Source: Bradyrhizobium diazoefficiens USDA 110 (GTDB lineage Bacteria > Pseudomonadota > Alphaproteobacteria > Rhizobiales > Xanthobacteraceae). Taken from it: 64,000 nucleotides of DNA. The notes beneath the pieces were generated by a model. It saw nothing but the letters and a program-made list of their open reading frames with translations, ran no database searches and was not told where the DNA came from. The DNA is taken from positions 3,830,001 through 3,894,000 of the forward strand of contig NC_004463.1 of the NCBI RefSeq assembly GCF_000011365.1, written 5' to 3'. The position numbers were made by a program, and so were the translations under genes. Shown here one piece after another: positions 33,378 through 42,776 of this stretch (position 1 is the stretch's first letter; each line of letters begins with the position of its first letter).

Positions 33378-34579
33378 TGAGCGTTAACATTGCAGTCGTC
33401 AGTTCGCCTGAAGAAGCTACATCTGTTCTAGCTCGCAACCGGATCGTCTGTTTTGTAAATGACGAGCTTAGTGCTGCGGCTCTGCGCAAGGGCCTCGAAG
33501 GCAGCAACATATCGATCAGGCGTGGCACGATCCGTAACGCCATACGGATGCTCGAAACCGACACGGATATATCCGCGTTGGTGACGGACATCAGCGGCAT
33601 CGATGACCCATTTGCCGAGCTGGAAAGGCTGGCCGGCGTCTGTCCACCCGACGTCCGGGTGGTTCTGATCGGTGAGAGCAGGGAGATCACATTCTATCGC
33701 GAGCTCATGGAACTCGGCCTGACCGAGTATCTGCCGAAGCCGATTACGCGGGATATGGTACTGGACCAGCTGCGCCCAAAGCTGCTTGGCGATGTGGCCC
33801 ATAGTCAGCCTGATCGTGGCGGGCATGTGATCTCGATCTGCGGGGCGCAGGGCGGCGCCGGAGCGACGAGTATCGCCATCAACCTCGCCCTGCAGCTTGC
33901 CGAGACCACCAAGGCCAAGGTCGCGCTGCTCGACCTTCACCTACAAGCCGGCGAAACAGCCGTGATGTTGGGTGTACGGCCTGGGCCAGGGCTCCGTATC
34001 GCCTTGGAGAACCCGATGCGGGCGGACACGTTGTTCCTCGAGCGCGCGGCAATTGAGGTCAACGAGCGGGTTTGCCTGATTTCCGCTGATGAGGAGCTGG
34101 ATGCGCAGCTCGACATCACCGAAGCGGGCGTGAGGCACGTGCTCGGTCTGCTCCGCCAACGGTTCAATTACATCGTCGTCGATGTACCGGTCCCATTTCC
34201 GCCATCCATCCATCCGGTGATCACTCTTTCTCGTCACGTGCTGGTGCTACTGGAAGCCGAGGTGACCGGACTTCGCAACGCGCATGCACTGCGCGCCGCT
34301 GTCACCAACATCGCCGGCAAGGATCGGGTCTTCACTTTGCTTAACCGTGCCGATCGCCCCGGCGGCCTCCCCAGAGCCGCGATTGTCAAGGCCTTGGGGG
34401 CAGAACCAGACATGGTGGTACCCGATCTCGGGAAGGGGATGACTCAGGCGGTCAATCTCGGAATTCCCGCGCTCAAGCACGTATCAGCACTGCGGCGTCA
34501 CCTCGCCCCGATTGTAAGGGAGATCACGGGGCTCGGCGCCGAGCGGAAGGGACGGTTGAGGAGGCTTCTGGGACTATGA
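33377..34579 (+). CDS. cpaE: Pilus localisation ATPase-like protein CpaE/TadZ
   Basis: A 400-residue protein with an N-terminal receiver-like domain (about 18-140; ALVTDISGIDDPFAELERLA, and a KPITRDM motif near the end) and a ParA/MinD-like domain from about 150 (HVISICGAQGGAGATSIAIN, the deviant Walker A; LLDLHLQAGE). The Walker loop lacks the usual GK(T/S) lysine, as in many TadZ/CpaE proteins, so it may bind but not hydrolyse ATP. CpaE/TadZ marks the pole and recruits the tad machine. Both neighbours overlap it (1 and 4 bases). Confidence 0.9.
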   Translation: MSVNIAVVSSPEEATSVLARNRIVCFVNDELSAAALRKGLEGSNISIRRGTIRNAIRMLETDTDISALVTDISGIDDPFAELERLAGVCPPDVRVVLIGESREITFYRELMELGLTEYLPKPITRDMVLDQLRPKLLGDVAHSQPDRGGHVISICGAQGGAGATSIAINLALQLAETTKAKVALLDLHLQAGETAVMLGVRPGPGLRIALENPMRADTLFLERAAIEVNERVCLISADEELDAQLDITEAGVRHVLGLLRQRFNYIVVDVPVPFPPSIHPVITLSRHVLVLLEAEVTGLRNAHALRAAVTNIAGKDRVFTLLNRADRPGGLPRAAIVKALGAEPDMVVPDLGKGMTQAVNLGIPALKHVSALRRHLAPIVREITGLGAERKGRLRRLLGL

Positions 34580-35952
34580 AGACCTTCGGTAGGCGCGACG
34601 ACGATACGCCAGCTCCTTTGCCTGCAGTGACGCCATTGCCTGCGTCGACGCCGAGCTTGCCTGCATCTGCGCCCAGGCAAGCGCCTTCGACTCACCGGCC
34701 CTTGATGCCAGCCTCGCTTCGCGAGCGAGTCATCGAGCAGATTGATCCGTCGGTTGCCGCAACGGTTTCGCGGGATGTCCTTCGGCGGCAGATCGAGGAA
34801 ATCATTCATGGAATCGCCAACGAGGAACGACTTGAACTGTCGGGTCGCGAGCAGATTCAGCTAGCGGACGAGATTGCGGACGACATGACCGGCTATGGGC
34901 CGCTGCGTCCGCTTCTGCTCGATCAATCAATCAACGATATCATGGTGAACGGTCCGAGCAACGTCTACGTGGAGCGAAGCGGCAGGCTGGAACGAATTGC
35001 GGTGCGATTCCGCGACAATGATCACATCGCCTCCGTCGCTCAGAAGATTGCCGCGCAGGTTGGTCGGCGCGTCGACGAATCCAGCCCGATGGTGGATTGT
35101 CGCCTGCTGGATGGAAGCCGCGTCAACATCATCCTCCCGCCGCTGGCGATTCATAGTCCGTGCATCTCCATCCGAAAATTTCCAAGCCTTCGTTTGGATA
35201 TGGCCGGATTGATCGAAAACGGCTCAATGACCGCGGCCATCGGACAATTGCTGGAGGTCGCCGCCCGGTCTCGGCTCAACGTTCTGGTCTCCGGCGGCAC
35301 CGGATCCGGTAAGACGACGCTCTTGAATGCGATGAGTCAGTACATCGATCACAGCGAACGCATTGTCACGATCGAGGATGCGGCAGAATTGCAGCTTCAG
35401 CAGCCGCACGTGGTCAGCCTGGAGACCCGGCCTCCCAGTCTCGAAGGCACAGGGCAGGTGACACAGCGCGATCTCTTGTGGAATGCGCTGCGCATGCGTC
35501 CTGACCGGATCGTCGTGGGCGAGGTGCGCGGCGCGGAAGCATTTGACATGCTGCAGGCGATGAACACCGGCCATGATGGTTCCATCTCCACGGTGCATGC
35601 CAACAGCACCCGTGATGCCCTGACCCGCATCGAGAACATGGTGCAGATGGGGCAGGTTAATCTACCGTCGCGCGCCATTCGAACTCAGATCGTCGCGGCG
35701 CTGGATCTCATTGTGCAGGTCGAACGCATGCGGGACGGACAGCGCCGTATCATTCAGATCAGCGAGGTAATCGGGCTGGAGGGGGACGTGATCACCACCA
35801 ATGACATCGCAGCCTTCGAGTACCAGGATGAGGATGTGCATGGGCGGTTATCGGGCACCTACAGGTGCAACCTTGCAACCCCGAAATTCAAAAGCCGTCT
35901 TGTCTATTACGGGCTGGATGGAGCTTGGGCCGAGGCGATGAGGCAAATATGA
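34576..35952 (+). CDS. cpaF: Secretion ATPase CpaF/TadA
   Basis: A 458-residue VirB11/GspE-type hexameric ATPase that drives Flp pilus assembly. The N-terminal domain is at about 45-225 (DIADDMTGYGPLRPLLLDQS, INDIMVNGPSNVYVERSG). The Walker A is SGGTGSGKTTLL with Lys246. The Asp box is TIEDAAELQLQQPHV, the Walker B region RMRPDRIVVGEVRGAEAFD, and the His box GHDGSISTVHANST. All key motifs are intact. It overlaps cpaE and tadB by four bases each. Confidence 0.95.
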   Translation: MKTFGRRDDDTPAPLPAVTPLPASTPSLPASAPRQAPSTHRPLMPASLRERVIEQIDPSVAATVSRDVLRRQIEEIIHGIANEERLELSGREQIQLADEIADDMTGYGPLRPLLLDQSINDIMVNGPSNVYVERSGRLERIAVRFRDNDHIASVAQKIAAQVGRRVDESSPMVDCRLLDGSRVNIILPPLAIHSPCISIRKFPSLRLDMAGLIENGSMTAAIGQLLEVAARSRLNVLVSGGTGSGKTTLLNAMSQYIDHSERIVTIEDAAELQLQQPHVVSLETRPPSLEGTGQVTQRDLLWNALRMRPDRIVVGEVRGAEAFDMLQAMNTGHDGSISTVHANSTRDALTRIENMVQMGQVNLPSRAIRTQIVAALDLIVQVERMRDGQRRIIQISEVIGLEGDVITTNDIAAFEYQDEDVHGRLSGTYRCNLATPKFKSRLVYYGLDGAWAEAMRQI

Positions 35953-36881
35953 TGCCGGAGTCCGTGATCGTCACTGTTCTGGCGCTCGCGATGTGCGCAG
36001 CAGCCACTGCGTTGTGGCTCGACGCTCGGGAAAGGCGCATCGATCGCCGGCTGGCGGTTGCGCTGCCAGCCTCACATCCAGCCAACCTGCTGTCCATTCG
36101 CCGCACGGAGACCGGATCCCAGACTCTGTTCCTTCATCGGCTGGTCAATTACAGTCCCGAGATACCGAACATTTGGCATCCGGCCTATGTGTTGGTTGCC
36201 GGTGCGTTCGCAGGGGCAGCAACCCTCTATGCGATTAGCCAGCTTGGATATTCCATTCTCTACGGGGGAATTGCCGCTGCAATCGCAGCCATCAGCGTGA
36301 TGCGAGGGCTGTTTGGATGGCAGCAACGTCGCGTCGCCCTTCAGCTTTTTCGACAGCTGCCTGATGCGATCCAGCTGGTGACGAGTACGGTTCGATCGGG
36401 TTTGCCTGTGCACGAAGCATTCCGCGCCCTCGCGCGCGAAATGCCGCAACCAACAGCTGGGCAGTTTGCCATCGTATGCAACGAGGTGAATCTGGGGAGA
36501 CCTCCAGCGGAAGCTGTCGAAGGTGTCTATCGCCGAACGCAAGTGGCCGAGTATGCGATGTTTGCGGTGACACTTGCAGTCCAGTTGAAGTCAGGTGGCA
36601 GCTTGGCCGAAACCTTGCAGAACCTGGGCGACACTGTGAGGCAGCGTGTTGCGCTAGCTGCTCGCGCCAAGGCGCTGGCGGGAGAGGTGATCTTTTCCTC
36701 GCGAGCGCTGACAATCTCGCCCTTGATTGGAGGCGGGGTACTCTACGCGTCCAATCCACAAACAGTTGATCTCTTGTTCACCGATCCGGTTGGAAACAAG
36801 CTGCTCGCTTACGCGGTAGCCTCGGTGCTTGTCGGAGCCTTGGTGATAAGCTGGATGGTCAGAAGGGAAACACAACTATGA
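35949..36881 (+). CDS. tadB: Inner-membrane pilus assembly protein TadB
   Basis: A 310-residue polytopic membrane protein with one N-terminal helix, a pair around 80-120, and a terminal pair. The T2SSF domain lies at about 150-275 (LFRQLPDAIQLVTSTVRSGL, PVHEAFRALAREMP, FAVTLAVQLKSGGSLAETLQ). TadB and TadC form the platform for TadA. The ATG at 35949 overlaps the cpaF stop. An extension upstream inside cpaF is rejected. Confidence 0.92.
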   Translation: MMPESVIVTVLALAMCAAATALWLDARERRIDRRLAVALPASHPANLLSIRRTETGSQTLFLHRLVNYSPEIPNIWHPAYVLVAGAFAGAATLYAISQLGYSILYGGIAAAIAAISVMRGLFGWQQRRVALQLFRQLPDAIQLVTSTVRSGLPVHEAFRALAREMPQPTAGQFAIVCNEVNLGRPPAEAVEGVYRRTQVAEYAMFAVTLAVQLKSGGSLAETLQNLGDTVRQRVALAARAKALAGEVIFSSRALTISPLIGGGVLYASNPQTVDLLFTDPVGNKLLAYAVASVLVGALVISWMVRRETQL

Positions 36882-37786
36882 CTTTTGGTCTCGGTCTGGT
36901 GGCCCTCGCAGTGGCAGCGGGGAGTGCGACCAGCCTGTTGATTATCCGCGAGATACACATTCGTACTGTGGATGCACGGGTGGCAAACGCAGTGATGGGC
37001 GGTGCTGGCGGGGCAACACCCTTCCAAGACGTGACCGGTTGGTTTTCATGGCTCGGCACGCGGTATCGCCGTTTCTACGCTGAGGAGAATCTGGATCAAC
37101 TACGAACGATCCTTCAATCATCAGGTTTTAATCATCGTCGAGCGTTGCCGACCTGGATCGGTGTCAAAGCCGTCGCCATGTTCCTATGCCCAATCATCGC
37201 CGGGTGTGTCGCTCAGCTTTTCGCGAAGTCAATGACGGATGTACTGGTCTTCACACTCATGGGCGTGATGGTCGGAATCTTGGGGCCACGATTGATACTG
37301 GCGGTGCTGAAGCGGCGGTTTGATGCTGCCATTCGGGTGGGCACACCGGATATGATCGATTTGCTGGTCGTGTGCAGCGAAGCGGGAATGGGCCTGGAGA
37401 GCGGGCTCGCTCGCGTCGCGCAAGAAATGAGCGAGACCAATCCCCCTATGGCCCGGGTCCTACACTGCCTTCTTGATGATCTCCGGATACTGCCAAATCG
37501 CAGCGACGCATTCGATAAACTAGGAACTACATCGGATGGGCTTCGCCGATTCGGCACCATGGTCGCTCAAAGCCTGCAATACGGAACGCCGGTGGGCCAG
37601 GCTCTGCGGAATATCGCTGTCGACCTCCGGCGAGAACGCATTACCAAGCTTGAAGAAAGAGCACACAAGTTAGGCGCCAAGCTGACCATTCCGATGGTGC
37701 TGTTCCTGCTTCCAGCCATGTTCGTCGTTTTGGGAGGAAGTCCCATTCTGCACCTGGTGCGTTCGTTCGCCAGCTTCGGTAAATAG
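36878..37786 (+). CDS. tadC: Inner-membrane pilus assembly protein TadC
   Basis: A 302-residue protein with an N-terminal helix, a T2SSF domain (about 145-270; GTPDMIDLLVVCSEAGMGLE, LARVAQEMSET, FGTMVAQSLQYGTPVGQALR) and terminal helices ending in IPMVLFLLPAMFVVLGGSPI. It is the usual partner of TadB. The start overlaps the tadB stop (ATGA). It is followed after two bases by a methyltransferase-like gene not normally part of tad loci. Confidence 0.92.
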   Translation: MTFGLGLVALAVAAGSATSLLIIREIHIRTVDARVANAVMGGAGGATPFQDVTGWFSWLGTRYRRFYAEENLDQLRTILQSSGFNHRRALPTWIGVKAVAMFLCPIIAGCVAQLFAKSMTDVLVFTLMGVMVGILGPRLILAVLKRRFDAAIRVGTPDMIDLLVVCSEAGMGLESGLARVAQEMSETNPPMARVLHCLLDDLRILPNRSDAFDKLGTTSDGLRRFGTMVAQSLQYGTPVGQALRNIAVDLRRERITKLEERAHKLGAKLTIPMVLFLLPAMFVVLGGSPILHLVRSFASFGK

Positions 37787-37788
37787 CG

Positions 37789-38436
37789 ATGAGCACGGTT
37801 GCCCTGTCGAAAACCTCCTCTTACGACCGGACGATGCAACTGTTCGGCGGTATGTGGTTCATGCTGCTGGCGCTTGGTGTCGCCTTCAATATTGGATCAT
37901 CGGCCGATAAACCGTGGCCGTCGCTCCTGTCGAGTGTTTGCCTTGGTGCCTTCTACGTTCTTCTGGCGCTATTGACGATGACGCGGTCGCCGGCAAAGGC
38001 GCAAGCGGATGGCGTCCTCCCAAGAATAGCGGCGTTCGTCGGCACCTATATGCCATGGACGATCGCCTTCTTCGGCAAGAGCGACCAAGCGTTACCAAAC
38101 CTGGCATCCACCGCTTGCGTGTTGATCGGCATGATCATGATGCTGATCACCATCCGACACCTTGGTAGGTCATTCAGTCTGGTGCCACAGGCGCGCAATG
38201 TGGTGCAAACGGGCCCGTACCGGTGGATCAAGCACCCGCTCTACCTTGCGGAAGAAATCGCGGTGTTGGGAGTAGTGCTGAGAAATCCGACGCCGCTGAC
38301 CGCGGTCTTGCTCGTCCTGCATATCGGCGTCCAGGTATGCCGAATTCTTTACGAAGAAGACCTGCTTCGGCGCAACTGCCCTGAATATTCCAGCTACGAG
38401 GCATCGCGTTGGAGAGTGGTCCCTTATGTTTGGTGA
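37789..38436 (+). CDS. Isoprenylcysteine carboxyl methyltransferase/PEMT-like membrane protein
   Basis: A 215-residue membrane protein with five to six helices and the ICMT/phospholipid-methyltransferase signature: LGRSFSLVPQARNVVQTGPY, then RWIKHPLYLAEEIAVLG, and near the end RILYEEDLLRRNCPEYSSYE. These positions bind S-adenosylmethionine and the target cysteine/phospholipid in related enzymes. It lies two bases after tadC and seven before the tadE-like gene, firmly inside the tad operon. Whether it methylates a lipid, a pilin or something else is unknown. This is not a standard tad gene. Confidence 0.82.
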   Translation: MSTVALSKTSSYDRTMQLFGGMWFMLLALGVAFNIGSSADKPWPSLLSSVCLGAFYVLLALLTMTRSPAKAQADGVLPRIAAFVGTYMPWTIAFFGKSDQALPNLASTACVLIGMIMMLITIRHLGRSFSLVPQARNVVQTGPYRWIKHPLYLAEEIAVLGVVLRNPTPLTAVLLVLHIGVQVCRILYEEDLLRRNCPEYSSYEASRWRVVPYVW

Positions 38437-38442
38437 ACGACT

Positions 38443-38964
38443 ATGCGTGGCCGAATTGTCATGGACGTGGTTCAAGTCGCTACTGCTCGGGCTCGGCGAT
38501 CGGGAGTGGTAAGTATCGGTCGAGCCAGGCGCGCGTGTGCTAAGAATTCTTTCATCGCGCATCAGCGCGGCGCCGTCGCGTTCGAGACATTGATCGTTTA
38601 CCCGGTCTTGGTGGCGTTCCTGCTCATGCCGCTCGCCGACGTAGCCGCCGCGGGCTTCCAATTTATCTCGGCGTGGACGGCGTTGCGCTCCTTCGGGCAG
38701 TATGTGCAGTACTATAATCCGCTCGGCCCCGACGGCACGGTGACCTGGAGGCCGGGGCTACAGACAACAGTCGCTGGTCATACGATCGGCAATCTCCGGG
38801 TTGTATGCGGAGACGCAGGCGCTACCTGTTCGCCGAGCAATATTGATTTCCCCAAGTATATTACATTTTCGACAACCATCACTTTGGCTCCGATTGTCTT
38901 GAGACGGGTACTGTGCCCCACCACCTGTACGTTCACGCTGCCTTACTCAGAACGCTTCCAGTAG
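38443..38964 (+). CDS. TadE/TadF-like pseudopilin
   Basis: A 173-residue protein with the TadE-like N-terminal hydrophobic segment after a basic leader: HQRGAVAFETLIVYPVLVAF (residues 41-60), where G/AVAFE resembles the prepilin cleavage site with Glu at +5. The C-terminal periplasmic part contains four cysteines in two pairs (VVCGDAGATC, VLCPTTCTF). TadE/TadF are minor pseudopilins processed by CpaA. An ATG at 38461 is an alternative start that still keeps the full hydrophobic segment. Confidence 0.78.
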   Translation: MRGRIVMDVVQVATARARRSGVVSIGRARRACAKNSFIAHQRGAVAFETLIVYPVLVAFLLMPLADVAAAGFQFISAWTALRSFGQYVQYYNPLGPDGTVTWRPGLQTTVAGHTIGNLRVVCGDAGATCSPSNIDFPKYITFSTTITLAPIVLRRVLCPTTCTFTLPYSERFQ

Positions 38965-38973
38965 GGTGTTTCC

Positions 38974-40311
38974 ATGCGTAATCTGCTCCGTTCGCGACAA
39001 GGCTCGGCCGCATTCGCAACAGTCATCGCCCTCGTGCCGCTCATCGGAGCGGTCGCACTCGGGGCGGAGGCCGGATCATGGTACGTCACCCACCAGCACG
39101 CGCAGAACGCCGCCGACTCGGCGGCCTACTCGGGCGCCTTGCGGCTTTCATGCACGATGGCTGGCGCGGCCTGCGGTACACAATCGGTGGATTATCTGGC
39201 CAAGGAATTTGCGGCACAGAACGGGTTTTGCAACTCAAGTCCGCAGGACAGCACGCCCTATCCCGGCACCCAGTGCGCGCCCAGTCTTCCGAACAGAATC
39301 TCGCGAGCCGTGCAGATCGATATCGGCACATACACTGCGGGCACGTTCACAACGCCACCTGCAGGCACCGGCAACGCCGTTCGCGCCAGGGTCAGCCAGC
39401 AACAACCGGCCTACTTGGCGGCAGTGCTGGGTTTGACGACCGTCAACATCCCGGCCCAAGCCATCGCGCTGGTCCAGCAGCCGACCAAGGCGTGCGCTTT
39501 GGCGCTTGGACCTGACTCAGGCGCACTTAAGCTTGCCGGTAACCTCAGCAACAACGGAACTGGCTGCGCGCTGATGTCGGATACCAGTGTTCAACTTGCG
39601 AGCACTCCATCTTTCACCGGTTCGGGATGGGCGGTTTATGGTGTAAGTGGCTGCACCCCCTCAGGCACCTGCAGCAATATTAGCGTGCCGCACAACTATT
39701 TCATGACGTACGCTAACAATCCGCTCAGGAAACTGGACACCGAATCGTTCAACAGTAGGACTGGCAATACAAGCCCGTCATGCCCTGTTCAGGCGGATGG
39801 GTGGAAGCATTGCGCGCCGAATAGCGCGGGGACAGGAGCTTACGGCAATTTCACGGTGCAGAACGGGGACAAGTACGTCTTGGACCCGGGAACATACATC
39901 TTCTCCAAGGCAACTATAAAGGTCACCGGCGGACAACTGAAAGGCACAGGCGTAACCTTGGTATTGCTCGGAGATTCGCAGCTTACCATCAACGGGGGTA
40001 CGGTTGACCTCTCCGCACCTGCCACGAACAGTTTCTCTTCTGATCTGAATGGCGTCCTGATTGACGATCAGGCTCCGACCAAGACCAGCAACAAGGTCAC
40101 CATAAACGGTAGTGGTCTAGTTAGCCTGGGCGGGGCCATGTACTTCCCCAAGGTCGACGTTAGCTGGAGCGGAACGACTGCCAGTACCAATACGACCTGT
40201 TCACAAGTGATCGCGAAAACGCTCGACATGAGCGGTGGCGGCTACCTGAGCACGCAAGGGTGTGCTCCGGCGACCATCATTTACACCCAAGTTGTCGCGT
40301 TGGTGCAATGA
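38974..40311 (+). CDS. tadG: TadG-like pilus assembly protein (Tad domain)
   Basis: A 445-residue protein with the TadG/TadE_N-like start RSRQGSAAFATVIALVPLIG, then AVALGAEAGSWYVTHQHAQN, AADSAAYSGALR, which is the Flp-associated 'Tad' domain. The remainder is a large cysteine-containing, Ser/Thr/Gly-rich extracytoplasmic region with beta-helix-like repeats around 290-400 (LKGTGVTLVLLGDSQLTING, TVDLSAPATN). TadG is thought to be envelope-anchored and to contact the cell surface. Its stop overlaps the following tadE start. Confidence 0.85.
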   Translation: MRNLLRSRQGSAAFATVIALVPLIGAVALGAEAGSWYVTHQHAQNAADSAAYSGALRLSCTMAGAACGTQSVDYLAKEFAAQNGFCNSSPQDSTPYPGTQCAPSLPNRISRAVQIDIGTYTAGTFTTPPAGTGNAVRARVSQQQPAYLAAVLGLTTVNIPAQAIALVQQPTKACALALGPDSGALKLAGNLSNNGTGCALMSDTSVQLASTPSFTGSGWAVYGVSGCTPSGTCSNISVPHNYFMTYANNPLRKLDTESFNSRTGNTSPSCPVQADGWKHCAPNSAGTGAYGNFTVQNGDKYVLDPGTYIFSKATIKVTGGQLKGTGVTLVLLGDSQLTINGGTVDLSAPATNSFSSDLNGVLIDDQAPTKTSNKVTINGSGLVSLGGAMYFPKVDVSWSGTTASTNTTCSQVIAKTLDMSGGGYLSTQGCAPATIIYTQVVALVQ

Positions 40312-40727
40312 TGAGAAAGCTCGACAATCGCGGCGCCTCGGCCTTCGAGCTTATCCTCGTGTTCGTGCCGCTTTTTACATTGATGTTCGCCATCATCGAT
40401 CTCGGACGCTATGCAATCACGATGCAGTCCTTGCGGACGCTCGCGAGCGCCGGCGCCCGGGCGGTCATGATTAGCTGCTACACGCCCGACATGGTCCAAA
40501 GCCCGCCGCAGTCGCCGGCCGGCTGCACCGGGGATCCCCTGTCCTTGACGGCTAAGCAGAATGCGGCGCCATTCCTGTATTTCGGCCGTCTCACGCCGAC
40601 GCTGACCGTGGGGGCCAGCACCGACAATTTGACTGTTACGGCTTCTCAAGCGGGCTTTACCATGCTGATGCCGATATGGGGCACAGCATTGAACGCGCCG
40701 AGCGCGTCTACCAAGATTCCTTTCTAG
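40308..40727 (+). CDS. tadE: TadE family pseudopilin
   Basis: A 139-residue protein with the prepilin-like start DNRGASAFELILVFVPLFTL, then MFAIIDLGRYAITM. The glycine-Ala-Ser-Ala-Phe-Glu sequence is the type IVb cleavage site with Glu at +5. The short periplasmic part contains two cysteines (MISCYTPDM, AGCTGDP). The ATG at 40308 overlaps the tadG stop. It is the last gene before a 387-base break in the operon. Confidence 0.85.
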   Translation: MMRKLDNRGASAFELILVFVPLFTLMFAIIDLGRYAITMQSLRTLASAGARAVMISCYTPDMVQSPPQSPAGCTGDPLSLTAKQNAAPFLYFGRLTPTLTVGASTDNLTVTASQAGFTMLMPIWGTALNAPSASTKIPF

Positions 40728-41114
40728 TTGGTCGCCTGGAATGCACCCGGGTACCGTAAGCGACAGACCAGGCCCCTTTGCCTGAACAGGTTTTCCGAAA
40801 ACCGATAGGGTGGTTCCATGGGAGAGCAGCGGGAGCCCGCCTCAAGGTCGCGACGCTATGGGATAGTTCCCGATATGCGAAAAGTGGTGCGCGCTGGCAA
40901 CATCGGAGAGTTTTCTCTGCTGTTGTGGCAGTGCGGTAAGGCTCTCATCTTGCAAGGAGGCGCCATCAGGGAGGATGATGTTGGAAATACGAAATAACGA
41001 TTTGTAATTGGATGAACTGTAATCTCTGCAACGTGGTACGCGCAGGGGAACTTTTGGGGACATCGAGCACGTAGATTTGCGGGGACGGCCGCGGATCGCG
41101 GTGGGGGGACTCGA
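40728..41114. other. Intergenic region and promoter before the secretin gene
   Basis: About 387 bases, A/T-richer around 40960-41030, without a convincing gene. A minus-strand frame of 73-179 codons exists but has no ribosome binding site or motif. The region probably holds a second tad promoter (for cpaC, the lipoprotein and tadD). Confidence 0.5.
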
Positions 41115-42767
41115 ATGGGCGGCGGTCGCGTTTCAGGTAAGACGGTAGCGAGGCTTCTCGCCTTCGGCGTGATGGGTCTTGGCGCAGCGGTGGCCTTGTG
41201 TGGGCCCGCTGACCGCGCGGAGGCTGCAGACCGGCGGGGTTCCTCCGGCGGCGTCTTTGTCAGCGAAATGAACGACGTCCAGCGGGTCAGGGTGGTCGTC
41301 AACAAGTCGCGCACCTTCAAGGTCGATACCGCTTTTGCGACGATTATCGCGGGCTCGCCTGACATCGTCGACGTGAAGTCGCTGAGCGACCACATGATCT
41401 ATGTCCAGGGCAAGCAGACCGGCACCACCAACGTCATTCTGTTCGACAGCGCGATGAAGCAGATCGGGGTCCTCGACGTCGAGGTCGTGATCGATACGGG
41501 CAATTTGCAGCAGAACATCCGGACCGGCACCGGCATGCAGGGTGTTCGCGTCTCGGCCTCCGAGGGCCAGGTGGTGCTCAGCGGAACCGCCGTCGACGCG
41601 GTTGCGGCCGAGCGGGCTATGGCAATCGCCACCAGCACCGTTGCGAAAGGAGGCACCGTCGTCAACGCGATGAGCGTCGCGGCACCGCAGCAGGTGATGC
41701 TGGAGGTGCGCTTCCTTGAGGTCAGCCGGGAGGCCGGTCGAAACCTCGGGGTGAACCTTTCTGCGGCGAACGCCAACGGCACTAACATTGGTAATTCTGG
41801 GCTAGGTCGTGTGACCGCCGCCGGTCGAACACCGATCGGTGGTATCAACACCGCCAACGGTCCCCTCGGTGCGGGCGGGGGGCCTGTTGGTAGTGCCCCG
41901 ACAGGCAGCCTTCCGGTACTCGGAACTCTGGGGACGCTCGCCGGTACTGCAGGAGGCATCGCGCCGGCCCCCTTCGGAACCTTGTTGACCAGTCTTATTC
42001 GAACCAGCAACGGCGGTTCGGTGGACATGCTGATCTCTGCATTGGAAACTAAGGGACTGGCACGCCGGCTGGCGGAGCCGAACTTGACTACGCTGTCCGG
42101 CGACGCCGCCCGCTTCCTCGCCGGCGGTGAGTTTCCAGTGCCGATACCGACCCAGACGACGAACGGTTTTCCCACCATCACGATTGAATACAAAAAGTTC
42201 GGTGTTGAGCTCGCCTTCGTCCCTACCGTGCTCTCCCGCGGCGTGATCAACCTTCGGGTTGAGCCGTCGGTGAGTGAACTTGATTTCGCCAATGCGGTGA
42301 CGATCCAGGGGACGACCGTTCCTGCGCTGACCCGCCGCGACGCGCGAACCACGGTTGAGTTGCGCGATGGCCAGAGCTTTGCAATCGCCGGCCTGTTGCA
42401 GACCCGCAATCGCCAGGACGTTTCGCAATTGCCCTGGATCGGCTCGGTGCCAGTGATTGGAACCTTGTTCAGCAGCAAGTCGTACCAGCAGGAGGAAACG
42501 GACCTCGTCATCATCGTCACGCCGCGCCTGGTTGCGCCGGCGGCACCCGGTCAGCAGCTGGCGTCTCCGCTCGACTCCCGCCTTCCGGCCAATGACGTCG
42601 ATTTCTTCCTCAATGGCCAGATGGAAGTCCGCAAGCGCTACGATGACTACGTCAATTCCGGTGGCGACGTGAAGGGTCCTTACGGCCACATCATCGCTCC
42701 TGAGCTCAGGACGCCCGTTCCGCCCCCGGCCGCCGCCAACCAGCCGGTCGTAAAGACCCTCAACTAG
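41115..42767 (+). CDS. cpaC: Outer-membrane secretin CpaC/RcpA
   Basis: A 550-residue secretin. After a signal region (AFGVMGLGAAVALCGPA) comes the BON/N-domain part (VVVNKSRTFKVDTAFATIIA, SPDIVDVKSLSDHMIYVQGK), then a domain typical of type II/III secretins (APQQVMLEVRFLEVSREAGR), a Gly/Ala/Pro-rich insert (about 225-285) and the secretin core with LARRLAEPNLTTLSGDAARF, GGEFPVP and LRDGQSFAIAGLLQTRNRQD, then WIGSVPVIGTLFSS. The ring forms the outer-membrane exit for Flp pili. The C-terminus after 510 is specific to this clade. Confidence 0.93.
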   Translation: MGGGRVSGKTVARLLAFGVMGLGAAVALCGPADRAEAADRRGSSGGVFVSEMNDVQRVRVVVNKSRTFKVDTAFATIIAGSPDIVDVKSLSDHMIYVQGKQTGTTNVILFDSAMKQIGVLDVEVVIDTGNLQQNIRTGTGMQGVRVSASEGQVVLSGTAVDAVAAERAMAIATSTVAKGGTVVNAMSVAAPQQVMLEVRFLEVSREAGRNLGVNLSAANANGTNIGNSGLGRVTAAGRTPIGGINTANGPLGAGGGPVGSAPTGSLPVLGTLGTLAGTAGGIAPAPFGTLLTSLIRTSNGGSVDMLISALETKGLARRLAEPNLTTLSGDAARFLAGGEFPVPIPTQTTNGFPTITIEYKKFGVELAFVPTVLSRGVINLRVEPSVSELDFANAVTIQGTTVPALTRRDARTTVELRDGQSFAIAGLLQTRNRQDVSQLPWIGSVPVIGTLFSSKSYQQEETDLVIIVTPRLVAPAAPGQQLASPLDSRLPANDVDFFLNGQMEVRKRYDDYVNSGGDVKGPYGHIIAPELRTPVPPPAAANQPVVKTLN

Positions 42768-42776
42768 GAGCGAGAG

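Noticed and set aside
33377-34579. Missing Walker A lysine in CpaE as a sign of inactivation
   Set aside because: As I recall, many TadZ/CpaE proteins have deviant Walker A loops of this kind, so it is normal for the family.
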